DNA of 64,000 nucleotides from Furcasterigmium furcatum (Eukaryota; Ascomycota; Sordariomycetes; Glomerellales; Plectosphaerellaceae), in the NCBI GenBank assembly GCA_001599815.1, contig BCIA01000006.1, positions 3,474,961 to 3,538,960 on the forward strand. The letters are read 5' to 3'. Shown here in pieces: positions 11,881-22,405 of this stretch. Below the pieces are notes generated by a model. That model saw only the letters and a program-made list of their open reading frames with translations. It searched no databases and was not told where the DNA came from. Within the stretch, counting starts at the first letter, position 1; each line of letters starts with the position of its first letter. The translations under genes were made by a program, and so were the position numbers.

Positions 11881-12455
11881 CTAATCTTGGCTCTGCACCT
11901 TGTTATCGCCCGCGACGACGGCGGCGTAGCTCGGCGGCGCGGCGCCGTCGCTGCTGCCCTCGCCGTTCTGCTGCTGCTGCTGCTGGGGGGCGGCCGAGGA
12001 GGCCGCGGGGCCGGTGGTGCCGTAGTTGGGGTTGGGGTTCTGGCGCTGGGCCTTGGGATGGGCCTGGCGTTGGGGCTGGCCGTGGACGAAGACGTAGGTG
12101 ACGCGGCCGGATTCGCCGTCCTGGTTGATCGCCTCGTACTCGTAGGACGGCTCGGGGAATTTGGCGATGATGTACCAGGCGTGAATGAGGCCGGGGATCT
12201 GGAGCCGTGCGTGTTAGTCGAGGTGGTCTGGTTGGCGGTGCGAGCGGGAGGGACTGGGACTTACGTAGCCGAGGACGAAGAGGAGGATGTTGATGAAGGA
12301 GTCGGCGGAGCAGATGCCGCGCTTCACCCAGACTGTGCGATGGTTAGCGACGTTGCTCTGAGGGGAGTAGAGCAGCCTGAGTCGTGGGCTGACGTACCGG
12401 GTAGCGGGGGGAAGAGGATGGCGAGGAAGCCGAGGAAGCAGTCTGGAGAGCACAT
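11881..12455 (-). CDS. PMP3: Plasma membrane proteolipid 3 (PMP3/RCI2 family) with long C-terminal tail
   Basis: Three exons, 12455-12398, 12332-12265 and 12198-11881, join to 147 residues. The first 55 or so residues are the classic two-helix PMP3 proteolipid: an MCSPDC start, a hydrophobic helix through LAILFPPLPVW, the signature VKRGICSADSFINILLFVLGY, then IPGLIHAWYIIAKF. Family members sit in the plasma membrane and affect membrane potential and salt or cation tolerance. Canonical members stop soon after the second helix. This one adds about 85 residues rich in Gln, Pro, Ala and Asn, with a run of six Gln, predicted cytosolic and disordered. Both introns fall inside the membrane core. Family call is secure; the tail's role is unknown. 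Confidence 0.92.
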
Positions 12456-13252
12456 CGTGAATGCTCTAGGGTTGTATGTAGGGTACCGAGTCGGTAAGGA
12501 GAGTGGTAGGAAGGAATGTCGGGGAAAGGTTCGTCAGAGGTTTTGTAGAGGAACGTTGGATGAGGTTCGGTGATGGTCCCTGGCTGCGCCCCGGAGGCCC
12601 TATGAAGTGCGTAATGGGCCCGCGTGACGTACTGCTCTTGTCCCGAAGTGGGATGTTTCGGGCTTAGTCAACCCAGGCTGGTTAGGCAGCCGAATTCCAG
12701 TCCTGCCGATCCAGAACACGTGCTGCTGCACGTGAAATATTTCCGGTCACGATCCAGCATCCACTCGTCGAACTGCCAATCTGTAGTCTTCCCAAACTAA
12801 ATTTAATTATGGATTCTATTGGCGACTACGCTGTGCTTCGTCGTGGGTTGCATCACAGGCCATTTGGGGCGGATGCCTTGCAGGCAAATGTCTGTCAGGA
12901 CTCTACATTTGTTCTGTACACGAGGGTCCTCGGGAGCTCCTCTTGACCGTCTCGGCTCAAATTCTTCAGCAATCCAGAAATAATGCAATTCCATTGTTTA
13001 AGACTTGACTTCAGCTTTGTGAAGCTTGACCTGGGGAGGAGTCAAGTCGACTGTCCATCCTCTCCCAGCTGCCGCCAATCTCTTTAGTGTTTGACGTACC
13101 ACAGACCCACTTGACTCCTGGAGCACCACAGCCTGAGCGCACAGACCAACTACCGTCCATTCAATGTTTCTCTCTGCAGCACATTCATCATCACAAAGCA
13201 TCTCCCTTCATCGCCATTGCCCAGTTGCTTCTCGCGAGGCTGAATTGGCGAC
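12456..13252. other. Divergent promoter region of PMP3 and CLP1
   Basis: 797 bp between divergent starts, containing the paired E-box described separately and an AT-rich patch near 12800. No coding frame is supported. Confidence 0.6.
12717..12734. promoter_or_regulatory. Paired CACGTG E-boxes in PMP3/CLP1 promoter
   Basis: Two perfect palindromic CACGTG hexamers (12717-12722 and 12729-12734) are separated by CTGCTG. CACGTG is the core site for fungal bHLH factors such as Cbf1 and Pho4. The pair lies about 265 bp upstream of the PMP3 start and 520 bp upstream of CLP1. Use as a binding site is inferred. Confidence 0.5.
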
Positions 13253-14790
13253 ATGAACATTCCAGGTCTTGGCTTAGAGCCTGCGGCTCAGGTCAGTTCT
13301 TCCATCCCCAAATACACCCACAATTGGGCTCGCTGACCCTCCAAAAGCAAACCTCCGCTGCATCAGGGACCAGGACTGTCAAGCTCAACGCCTTCTGGGA
13401 ATGGAGGTTCGAGGTGAACTTCCACTCGGAGATCCACGTCAAACTGGTATCTGGAGTTGCCGACAAGGATGGAACGGAGCTCGCCATCCAGAAATCTTAC
13501 CGCTTCAGCGGCATCAAGAGCAAGATCACCACCCTCTTGGGCTGTGAGCTCGAAATCGAGGGGACGCCGGATGACGAGTTTGTGGCAGAGTTCAACAACC
13601 CCACAGACTCCCCGCTGAACTCGTACCTGAACCTGCATTGGAAGCTCACTGCACTGCGGCAACGTGCTGCGGCTGCACGAACCGAGGGACCCAGGGTTCT
13701 GGTCTGCGGTCCGCCCGCTGCGGGGAAGACGACCGTCGTGAGGACACTAACCAGCCTGGCAACCCGTCTCGGGGGCCAGCCCGTTGTTGTCAACACCGAT
13801 CCGAAGGAGGGAATGCTCTCCATGCCAGGTACCCTCAGTGCCTGCGTGCTGGCGACGATCCTGGATGTCGAGGCCATCGACGGCTGGGGCACCACCCCAA
13901 CCAGTGGACCCAGTCAGGTGCCGGTGAAGCTGCCTCTGGTCTACTACTACGGGGCCTCCCAGCCCTCGGAGCGCGTGTCAAAGTACCGCGAGCTGGTCAG
14001 TCAGCTAGCCAGCTCGGTGTCGTCCCGCTTCACGCAAGATCCCGACGCCAAGAGCTCTGGTCTCATCATCGACACTCCTGGCCTGGAGGAGAAAAACAAG
14101 GACGACTTTGATAACATCGTCCACACTGCCGAGGAGCTTTCAGGTTTGTCAGCGTTACCGGACGAGACCAAGTCATTGGGCTGACCTTTTGCAGCAAATA
14201 TCATCATCGTGCTGGGCTCTTCCCGCATCTACTCGGAGCTCGGCCGAAGGTTCTCATCAGAGAGGACGAGTCTGGGCGAAGAGATCCACGTCATTCATCT
14301 CGACAAGTCAGAAGGTGTCGCGGTTCGGGATGCGTCCTTCATTCGCGCGGTGTGCGAGGCAACCATTAAGGAGTACTTCTTCGGCAGCGTCGGTCAAACA
14401 TTGAGTCCGGCGACCCAGCAAGTGGACTTTGACAGCCTCGTCATCTATCAGCTCGGAGATCGTATGTGTCGTCCCAGCTCCCCGGAACCGCCACCACTGC
14501 TAATGGACCGTCTTTCAGATTCGGCATACGGCGGCACCGACGAGGGTGTCAGACTAATGGAGCCTGCCCCAATCATGGCACATCACACCCTGGCCGTTAT
14601 GCATGCTTCGGCAAAGGATCCCCCGGAGGCGATCCGTACAGCCAACGTGATGGGCTACGTCTACGTGGCCGACGTTGACAAGGAGCGACGGAAGGTCAAA
14701 CTTCTCGCGCCCGTCAGCGGGCGGTTGGGAGACCGGGTCCTTCTCTTTGGTACCTGGCCGGAGCATTTCGTGACGCTTTTGGGCTTCTAA
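13253..14790 (+). CDS. CLP1: mRNA cleavage and polyadenylation factor CLP1
   Basis: Four exons, 13253-13291, 13348-14143, 14195-14461 and 14519-14790, give 457 residues. CLP1 is a subunit of cleavage factor IA (bound to Pcf11) in the nucleus; animal homologues are RNA 5'-kinases, while fungal ones bind ATP without clear kinase activity. The protein starts MNIPGLGLEPAAQ, then has the N-terminal beta domain (WRFEVNFHSEIHVKLVSG), the P-loop GPPAAGKTTV (134-143), the NTDPKEGMLSMPGTLSA block and a C-terminal domain containing VMGYVYVADVD. The third intron (57 nt) has no stop and a length divisible by three, so retention would add 19 residues; its GTATGT donor and TGCTAATG branch argue it is spliced. 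Assignment is secure. Confidence 0.94.
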
Positions 14791-16380
14791 TATTCATCCA
14801 ATCAGCCTCAGCATTGGTCGACACGGGGAAACAGATTTACAACGAGTCAAGCACGGCGTTCAGGTAGAGAATCAGGATACTCGATCCAAGTTTTTCCCCC
14901 TTTTGCTGGGAAGTTGTGCTCGGAACTGGGTTACTGGAGCCACCGAGGCAGGGAACAGGCCATACCGTCGTTGCTCTGGACGCTCTCATCAGTTTTCGAC
15001 TTGACGAGAAGAGGCACTCGCAGTAATGGAATGCGCCATAGGCCCCTCGCGGCCGACTTTCGCCATCAACCCCGGATCCCTGGGCGTCTGTTCTGATGTC
15101 GGTGGAGAGATGCGCCGAGGAGACGAAGGATATCCGCTCGACCTTTCCAAAGGGATGTTAGCACCTGTGGACTTTGGAATCCCTGTCCGTAAAACCAGCC
15201 ACGTGCAGTGCTGGGAGACCAGGGCTCACGAATCTTGGCGACTTCATCAAGGTCTGGGATTCCAGGAACGCACAAATGAGACGGCCGTCCCGGCGCCATG
15301 GAACGGGGTCCAAGACGAAGGTGTGCCGGTTGCCGGGCTATGGTCAGCGTCGAGGCTGGGGAGGTCAGGCAGCACATCCGGTCAAGGGCGCGAGAACCTC
15401 AAGTGAGGCTCCAATCCACGGAATGATCTTCCACCCATCACCTTCAACTCGAGAAGCCCCGCGGTTGAGCGAGCGGAACTCCACGATGACATTAGCCGCC
15501 CAAGCGTAACCACGGACTCCTCGCCAAGTACTCTCGGTACCTTCTGACCGCGTTTTGAGGGATCCCCCTCTCTCGGGCTTTCGACGACAAGGACCGAGAC
15601 AACCGAGCGCCCAGGCTGGGGACGCAAGTCCCAGGCGAGAGGGATGTCGTACAGTTCGATAGTTCATGCTGCCAAGAAGACGAACGGTTTCCCTCTCAGG
15701 AGAACGGTCAGCAGAGAGATCAAAGGATGGCCACGCAGGGGATAGTGCAAATTTGCCGGATGCATTCCCAGAGGCCAGCCAGTCAGTGTTGGGCGGTTGT
15801 TTCCCCTCAGTACAGGGATCCCCCGACTACTGACCACGCTGCAGAACTTCCCCACGGTGCCAGAAGGCCCAAGGATGGAGAACTTCCTGGGGAAAGGCGG
15901 CCCGTGTCGTACGGCCATGGACCACTGGAAGCGAACCCCAAATCCCCGCTTGCTTCCCCTCAGCTCTATCGCTTGTATGTCGGCCAAGGCGGACAAGGGT
16001 CTCCCCACCACGTCGACAGTTTTCTGCGTCCTGCTACCCCGTCGTGAGAGAGTCGTGGCACGCCATGCTGGGGACCTCGGTGCAAACTCCAGCGAGATTG
16101 CGTGTTCCGATGTTCACAATGGCTCTAGCTTGGAAAATAGCTGGACGAGGATGCATGGTCCTGAAGCCAGACCTTTGCGTGCTCTGGGTCCTCTTGCGGG
16201 CGAGATCCGGAGTGTCAATGGACCGAGATGGAGGTTAAAAGGGCCTCTCGTCCCCCCGGGTTGTGTCCATGAGATCAGGGAGCAGATCGTGCAAGCTGTC
16301 TGCGCAGTCTCGTCATCACCAGTTGTTCTGTTGCTTGTCCCCATTTGACTCGATCATCGCCAGGCAGAAGAACATTCGCC
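14791..16380. other. Intergenic between CLP1 and the GH106-like gene
   Basis: 1.6 kb downstream of CLP1 and upstream of the rhamnosidase-like gene. Open frames here are short, overlapping and without recognisable motifs. I see nothing supportable. Confidence 0.5.
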
Positions 16381-19300
16381 ATGGCTCTGGTAAGGCGTCG
16401 AGCAACCCCCCAAATCAACATCAACCGTACTAACGATTCTTCACAGTCCACTCTGGTCCAGACGGCTCTGGGAAGCGCCTATGAGGCGTTCCAGACGCCC
16501 CCGATGCGAGCCCGCCCCATGTTCAGATGGTGGTGGCCCGATGGTCTTGTCGACCCCGAGGAGATCAGGACCGAGGTCCGCCAGATGTACGATGCCGGCT
16601 TCGGTGGTGCCGAGATTAGCGACGTCCACCGCAGCCGCAACACTCGCATCGATCTAGAGGAGTATGGCTGGGGCACCGAGCCCTACGTCGATGGGATCTA
16701 TGCTGCCGCCCACGAGGCCGACCAGGTTGGCTTCATCATCGATAACACTGTCGGCCCGACCTACCCTGCCGCGGTCCCGGGCCTCACCCACGATGACCTT
16801 GCTGCCTTGAGAGAGGTCGCCCTGGGACGTGTCGTCATTCAGAACGGCGAGCCGTACTCTGGCCCTGTGCCTGGCCCTGATCGTGCTGCCCATGGCACTG
16901 TCAAGAACGAGACTCTTCTCGCAGTCCACGCCTACAAGATCGACAGCCGCAGCAACCCGACCGCGAACCCTATCATCCTTGATCACAAGAGTCTGATCAG
17001 CCTTTCCTGCTTTGTCAAGAACGGCACCATCCGCTTCACACCCCCCGACAGCGGCACCTGGATGCTCCTGTCGTGGTACGAACGTGGCGCCGGCATGAAC
17101 GCCAAGGGCGGCCCTCACAACACTGACGAGGGGTCGGTCATCGACCATTTCTCCGCTGCTGGCACGCAGGCCATGATCGACTTCTGGGACGAGAACATCC
17201 TGAGGCCTGATGTTAAGGACCTGCTGTCCAACATCGGAGGCGCCTTCTTCGAGGACTCCATCGAGCTCGAGTACAACACCATCTGGTCGCCCAAGTTCCG
17301 CGAGGAGTTCAAGGAGCGCCAGGGCTACGACATCTTCCGATACCTCCCCGCCATCACTCAGAGCGACCAGAAGAACGTCTTCCGCTTCGCTGATGAGGAG
17401 CTGAACCGCGGAGTCATCAACGATTTCTGGAACACCCTGGGCCAGATGTACGTCGACTACCACGTCGGCGTCCTGAAGCCCTGGGCCAATGAGTTCAACT
17501 ACAAGTACCGTGCCCAGGTCTACGGCATTCCTACCGACTCCATGAGCGCCGTTGCCAAGATCGACATCCCCGAGGGTGAGAGCTTGGGATTCGCCAACAT
17601 GGGTGACTGGCGTGCACTTGCGGGCGCTGCCAACTTTGCCAACCTCAAGATCATCGGCAACGAGGCCTGCGCTTTCCTCGGTCTCTCCTACCAGCTTGGA
17701 TGGGAGCTGGGTAAGTTCTTCTTGAAGAGAACGATGAATCGACGGCGCTAATACCATCGCAGTGCTTCAGACTATCAACCCTATCATGACCGCCGGCATC
17801 AACCTGCAGGTCATGCACGGTTTCTCCTACAAGGAGGCTCCTGGTGCGAGGTGGCCCGGCTTCGCTGCCTTCACTCCATATGGCAGCAGCGCCGTCGGTT
17901 ACTCCGAGTCTTGGGGCCCTCGCATCCCCATGTGGAAGCACGTTCGTGACGTCTCCGGCTACATCTCTCGCGTCCAAGCCCTTCTCCAGCGCGGTCAGCC
18001 CAAGCACGATGTCGCATTCCTCTCCCCCAAGGGTTACATCGCGGCAGGCTTCAGCGGCGTGTACTTCCATGCCGATGGTGCCCGCAACGGCTGGAGCATG
18101 AACCTCGTCGGTCCTACTCAGTTCCGCGAGCCCACTGCTTTTGTCAGGGACAGCCTGCTGCATCCTGACGGCCCCGGCTACTCCGTTGTCGCTTTTGAGG
18201 GCGACTCTTTCGCCAGCCGCGCCCCCGTCATCGAGCTTGACACTGCCCAGCGCGTCCTCGAGTACGCCAAGCAGGGCGTCACTGTCCTGATCATCGGCAA
18301 CTGGACTCAGCCACGTGCCTTCAACTTCAGGGAGTTTGACCAGAACCCCAAGATCAAGGAGATCATTGACGAGCTGATTTCGCTCCCCAATGTCTTCAAC
18401 CCCCCGACGCGCGACCACGTTGCTGCTTACATCCCCGAGATCGACGTCAAGCCCCGTGTCCAGTATGACAACCAGCAGCTCCTCAACTACCACCGTATCG
18501 ACGGCGATGTCGAGCACTTTTACTTCACCGCCACCCACACCGATATCTACCAGGTTCGCGCCAACCTGCGCATCCAGCCTGTCGTTGCCGATGTCCTCAT
18601 TCCCCGCCCCAACGCCAAGTACGTCCCCTTCTACATGAACCTCTGGACCGGCGAGGTTCTGCCCGTCGCCGACTACGAGGAGGTCTCGGACAACCAGATC
18701 AAGCTTCACCTCGACATCCCTGCCTACTCGTCTGCCTTTGTTACTATCGCTCCCCTCGACAACCCCCCTGTCCACGCTCTCAGCTCCCCTGGAGATGCCG
18801 GCACCCGCGTCTTCCGCAACGACGATGGCCTCTTCCTCCGCTCCAACAAGACCGGCGAGTACACCACCAAGCTCAGCAACGGTGATGAGGTCACCACCGA
18901 GGTCGACTCCATCCCCTCCATCGTCGCGCTTGGCGACTGGACCCTGGATGTCGAGGAATGGGGTCCCACCGAGGACATGCTGTCCACGGAGACCGTCAAG
19001 ACCCGCCGCACCCTCGAGCTCGACGCCCTCGTGCCCTGGACGCAGATCGCGAGTCTCGAGGACTCCGTCGGCCTCGGCAACTACTCCACCTCCTTCGACC
19101 TGCCGTCCGCCTGGGACGCCGCCGACAACGGCGCCTTCCTCTCCATCCCCAAGTTCATCGGCTCCCTGCGCATCTTCGTCAACGGCGAGTGGCTCGGCCC
19201 TGTCGACCAGCTCGGCGTCGAGTTCGACGTCTCGAGCCTCCTCAAGGCCGGCGAGAACAAGGTCGTCCTGGAGGTCGCGACCAACCTCATCAACAAGCTG

Positions 19301-19405
19301 CGCGTCGTCCACAGCGCGGTGTACGGAGGCACTGGCAGGCAGAACCACGGCCTTGTCGGCACTGTAGAGGTCAAGCCTTATGTGATCAAGAAGATTGCCG
19401 AGTAG
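16381..19405 (+). CDS. GH106-like alpha-L-rhamnosidase / glycoside hydrolase, no signal peptide
   Basis: Exons 16381-16389, 16447-17710 and 17763-19405 join to 971 residues. The first coding exon is only ATGGCTCTG; the 57-nt intron after it has GTAAGG, a perfect TACTAAC branch and CACAG. The N-terminal block MRARPMFRWWWPDGLVDPEEI followed by YDAGFGGAEISDVH is typical of family GH106, whose known members release L-rhamnose from plant glycans. A long TIM-barrel-like region follows (EEFKERQGYDIFRYLPA), then a beta-rich C-terminal part resembling GH2-type sugar-binding domains (LRIFVNGEWLGPVDQLGVEF). No signal peptide is encoded, so the enzyme is probably intracellular and would act on imported oligosaccharides or glycosides. 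Family is likely; substrate is inferred. Confidence 0.82.
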
Positions 19406-20283
19406 GCAGGAGCTTCGTGACGACGGATGATGTACATATGGGAGTCCGGCTCTGCACGGCCGGACTGGGATAGATGATGGGTGGGCGTGATTGACTTGAT
19501 GATGATGCCTTGTACATAAGCTGGATTTGGAGATGAAACGAATTCATGATATCCTCGTCCCTGCATGGTACCCGTGCGTGTGACCGTGTTCTCGTCCAGG
19601 CCTCACCATGCTGTTTACCCTGGTCTACCGCCCAAGCCTTGCCGCCTCGGACACTCCCAGCTTCCCGACTTCTTCTCGTAAGACCTCCTAGACTATCATG
19701 CCGCCACGGCTTAGGCGGCGCGGCGTCCAATAGGCAGCTCACGTTGGCTGCCAAAGAAGAGATCGGGTTTCGTCAGTTGGGGACTTTCGTTGGGCTGAAT
19801 GCACGAATCCATGCACCATCGGACTTTGCGGCGATACATTTCAGCTCTCCGCAGCCCTGCAGATGTGGAAACCGAGACCAACGCCGTCACCGTGCGTCGA
19901 GCGCCTAGAGTCCTAACAGAGCAGAGTCTATATTTCACGAGAAGGGGATAGCAGGTTATCTTGATATTTGGGCCCGTTCGATCAGCTCCCTGCCATTAGT
20001 TCGTGTCAGTGAAAATTGCCGGCTCCAACATATGCAAACCGGGCTTCTAGAGCTCGCCGGCTAATGTGGAGGGAGGATCCGTAGCAGGCCCGGGCACTGG
20101 TCGAATGCTGATATAAAGTGAAGGATGGACTGCTGGTTACTGAGAAAGATGATAGCAGGGTGCTGTACACAAGGGGACAATCCTGCCTAGAAGACTATTC
20201 TCTGCACCATCTCGACTCTGCGCCATCTCGACCCTGCACCATCTCGATTCAATCTTATCGATTCGTCTCTCAATCTTGTCAAG
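19406..20283. other. Intergenic between the GH106-like gene and the short-chain dehydrogenase
   Basis: 878 bp. Contains the SDR promoter with a TATA-like element; otherwise nothing recognised. Confidence 0.55.
20112..20118 (+). promoter_or_regulatory. TATA-like element upstream of the SDR gene
   Basis: TATAAAG within GATATAAAGTG lies 166 bp upstream of the dehydrogenase ATG, a plausible core promoter spacing. No functional proof. Confidence 0.4.
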
Positions 20284-21452
20284 ATGTCGGTGCCACTCCG
20301 GAGCACGTTGACAAACTTGTTCCCCCCGAAACCGAGCTTCACGGCGAAAGACCTGCCGAGTCTTCTTGGAAAGGTAACTCGCCCCGATGGAGCAAGCTAC
20401 CCGTGCGTGGGACATTGTCACTAACTTCAGTGAAAGGTCCATCTCGTGACTGGCTCAAACACTGGTGTTGGAAAGGAGCTGGCTTCCATGCTCTACTCCA
20501 AAGACGCCAAGGTGTACATCGCAGCTCGCTCCAAGGACAAGGCGGACAGTGCCATTCAGGAGCTACGTCAGCGCCACCCGCAGTCCAAGGGCAGCCTGGT
20601 ATTCATAAAGCTAGACCTCAGCGACCTCAGCACAATCAAGAGCTCAGTGCAGCAGTTCCTCAACGCCGAGAGGAAGCTCCAGTAAGTCGGCGTCGTCCGC
20701 GCCCTTGCCAACCTGCTGTGTTGACGTCGGGTGTCCAGCTGTTTGTACAACAATGCCGGAGTCATGAGTCCCGAGGCAGCAATACGGCTGACCGCCCAGG
20801 GATACGAGCACCACATCGGGGTCAACTGCGTCGGCACCCACCTATTCACCAAGCTGCTCACTCCGACCCTCGTGGCAACGGCAAAGGTCGAGCCGCCAAA
20901 CACCGTGCGTGTCGTCTGGCTCTCCTCCAGCGCGCTTGAGATGTTCGCCGAAGAGGGCGTCGGCCTGCCCCTTGACAACCTCGACTTCCACAACCTGAAG
21001 CCGGGGAATGTCAGGTACGGTCTCAGCAAGGTCGGCAACTGGGCCCAGGGCGTCGAGTTCGCCAAGCGGTTCAAGGCCGACGGAATCATCAGCGTGCCGC
21101 TGAACCCGGGGAATCTGAGGTCAGAGCTCTTCAGGGACCAGGGGCTGCTCTTCGGTACAATGGCCTGGTTGGTCGGATACCCTCCCGAGTATGGAGCCTG
21201 CACGGAGCTCTACGCCGGGCTGTCTCCTGATATTACCATCGAGAAGTCTGGCGACTGGGGTAATTCTTCTTGAACTCGCGGGGGCCGTAAATATCTCATG
21301 CTAACGAGTCCGCGGCAGTTATTCCCTTTGGCCGCCTCTACCCTCTGCGGAAGGACCTCGAGAAGGCTACCAGGACGAAGGCAGAGGGCGGCACTGGCGG
21401 AACCCATGACTTTTGGGAGTGGAATGAGGAGCAAGTCAAAGATTTCCTCTGA
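20284..21452 (+). CDS. Short-chain dehydrogenase/reductase (classical SDR, NAD(P)-dependent)
   Basis: Four exons, 20284-20373, 20437-20681, 20739-21259 and 21319-21452, give 329 residues. The nucleotide-binding loop is TGSNTGVGKE (35-44), the stabilising motif NNAGVM (116-121), catalytic serine in WLSSSA (172-177) and the YxxxK pair Tyr205/Lys209 in YGLSK. The ARSKDK segment after the second strand contains basic residues, which favours NADP(H) over NAD(H). The layout is that of the retinol dehydrogenase/WW-oxidoreductase-like branch common in fungi. No signal peptide or membrane helix is visible. Every splice join restores the expected frame, and the last intron has a GCTAACG branch. Substrate cannot be predicted, and neighbours give no hint. 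Confidence 0.9.
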
Positions 21453-22405
21453 TCTGACAGCTCTTGTTGTACTGGGGTCGTCACTTCGCCGTGCCGCGGG
21501 AAGGCTTCCCTTGTCAATTTTCCCAACGTCCCTTTTTGGCATACCCCGAGTTTTGCATCTGGCCGGACAACCGTCGGCAAGTAAACAGGGTGCCAATCGG
21601 GAAAGCCGAGTGATCACGCCACCTTGAGCACACCAGAGAAGTGAGTGAGCTTCGGGGTGGTCAAGAGATGACCGGGGGAGCCCGGAGATCACCGAAAGCT
21701 GCCAGGACGTTTGGCGTATATATGTATAATTCCCTTACTCAGAATAGGGGCACATGCTTGGCTGAGAGCATGATCGCGTAATAAAGTAGAGTCTATCTAT
21801 TGGTCTAGGAAAAATCTGGACTCGTACCAAGACCCCAGCGACGAACTTGGGATTCCTCAAAATATACGGTAAACGTCATGTCCTTGGTCCTTTCCCTTAT
21901 GAATATCTTGAGGCTGACCGGGCCGCACGAGCCAGACAGAACTCGGCAGGGCTGTGAAAGCGTCTGCCTGAGACTGTTGTGTAGCAAGAAGAAGAAGCAG
22001 AAGGAAAAAAGGAGGAGGGGAATGAGGAGGAGAGGAGGAGGGGGGCCCGGGGGGGAGGATCATACGCTGCTGTATACCATCTGATAGGCTATAATCGAAA
22101 GAAGCATCTGTCAGTCCGGGGTAAGCGAGCGCCCTACGAGCTTTTTGACGGGGAGGGTGATATTACGACGTGATATATCCCTATTCCAGCATTCAGCCCT
22201 TAATATTGATTACGACTAAGCCCTTTTCGACGTCGCATTGCAGGGCCTCGTTTCCACGCGAGGCAGGCCTTGGAGATAGATAAGGCAGGCTACAACCCAT
22301 CATCGGGTCATGGACGTAGGATGGAGGTTATCTCTTCCATCAGTTCAGAATTCTGAGCCAGGTGTTGAGGCAACTGTCACCACATCAGCTACCTTCGACA
22401 ACAAA
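21453..22405. other. Intergenic between SDR and secreted wall protein
   Basis: 953 bp containing a 70-bp polypurine tract and AT-rich patches (TATATATGTATAATTC near 21716). No coding sequence supported. Confidence 0.55.
21988..22057 (+). repeat. Polypurine tract
   Basis: About 70 bases almost entirely A and G (GAAGAAGAAGCAGAAGG, then GGAGGAGGGG and GGAGGAGAGGAGG units ending in a G run). Low-complexity DNA that can adopt triplex structures; no coding role seen. Confidence 0.6.

Noticed and set aside
11779..12573. 264-codon plus-strand frame across PMP3
   Set aside because: It is antisense to the three PMP3 exons, which rebuild an exact family signature.
17651..19348. 565-codon open frame on the minus strand opposite the rhamnosidase-like gene
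   Set aside because: Shadow of a high-GC coding strand; strongly Val/Gly/Asp/Leu biased and without domains.
22310..22405. Upstream in-frame ATG for the secreted wall protein
   Set aside because: It adds 32 hydrophilic residues ahead of a good signal peptide; the ATG at 22406 places the signal at the N-terminus.
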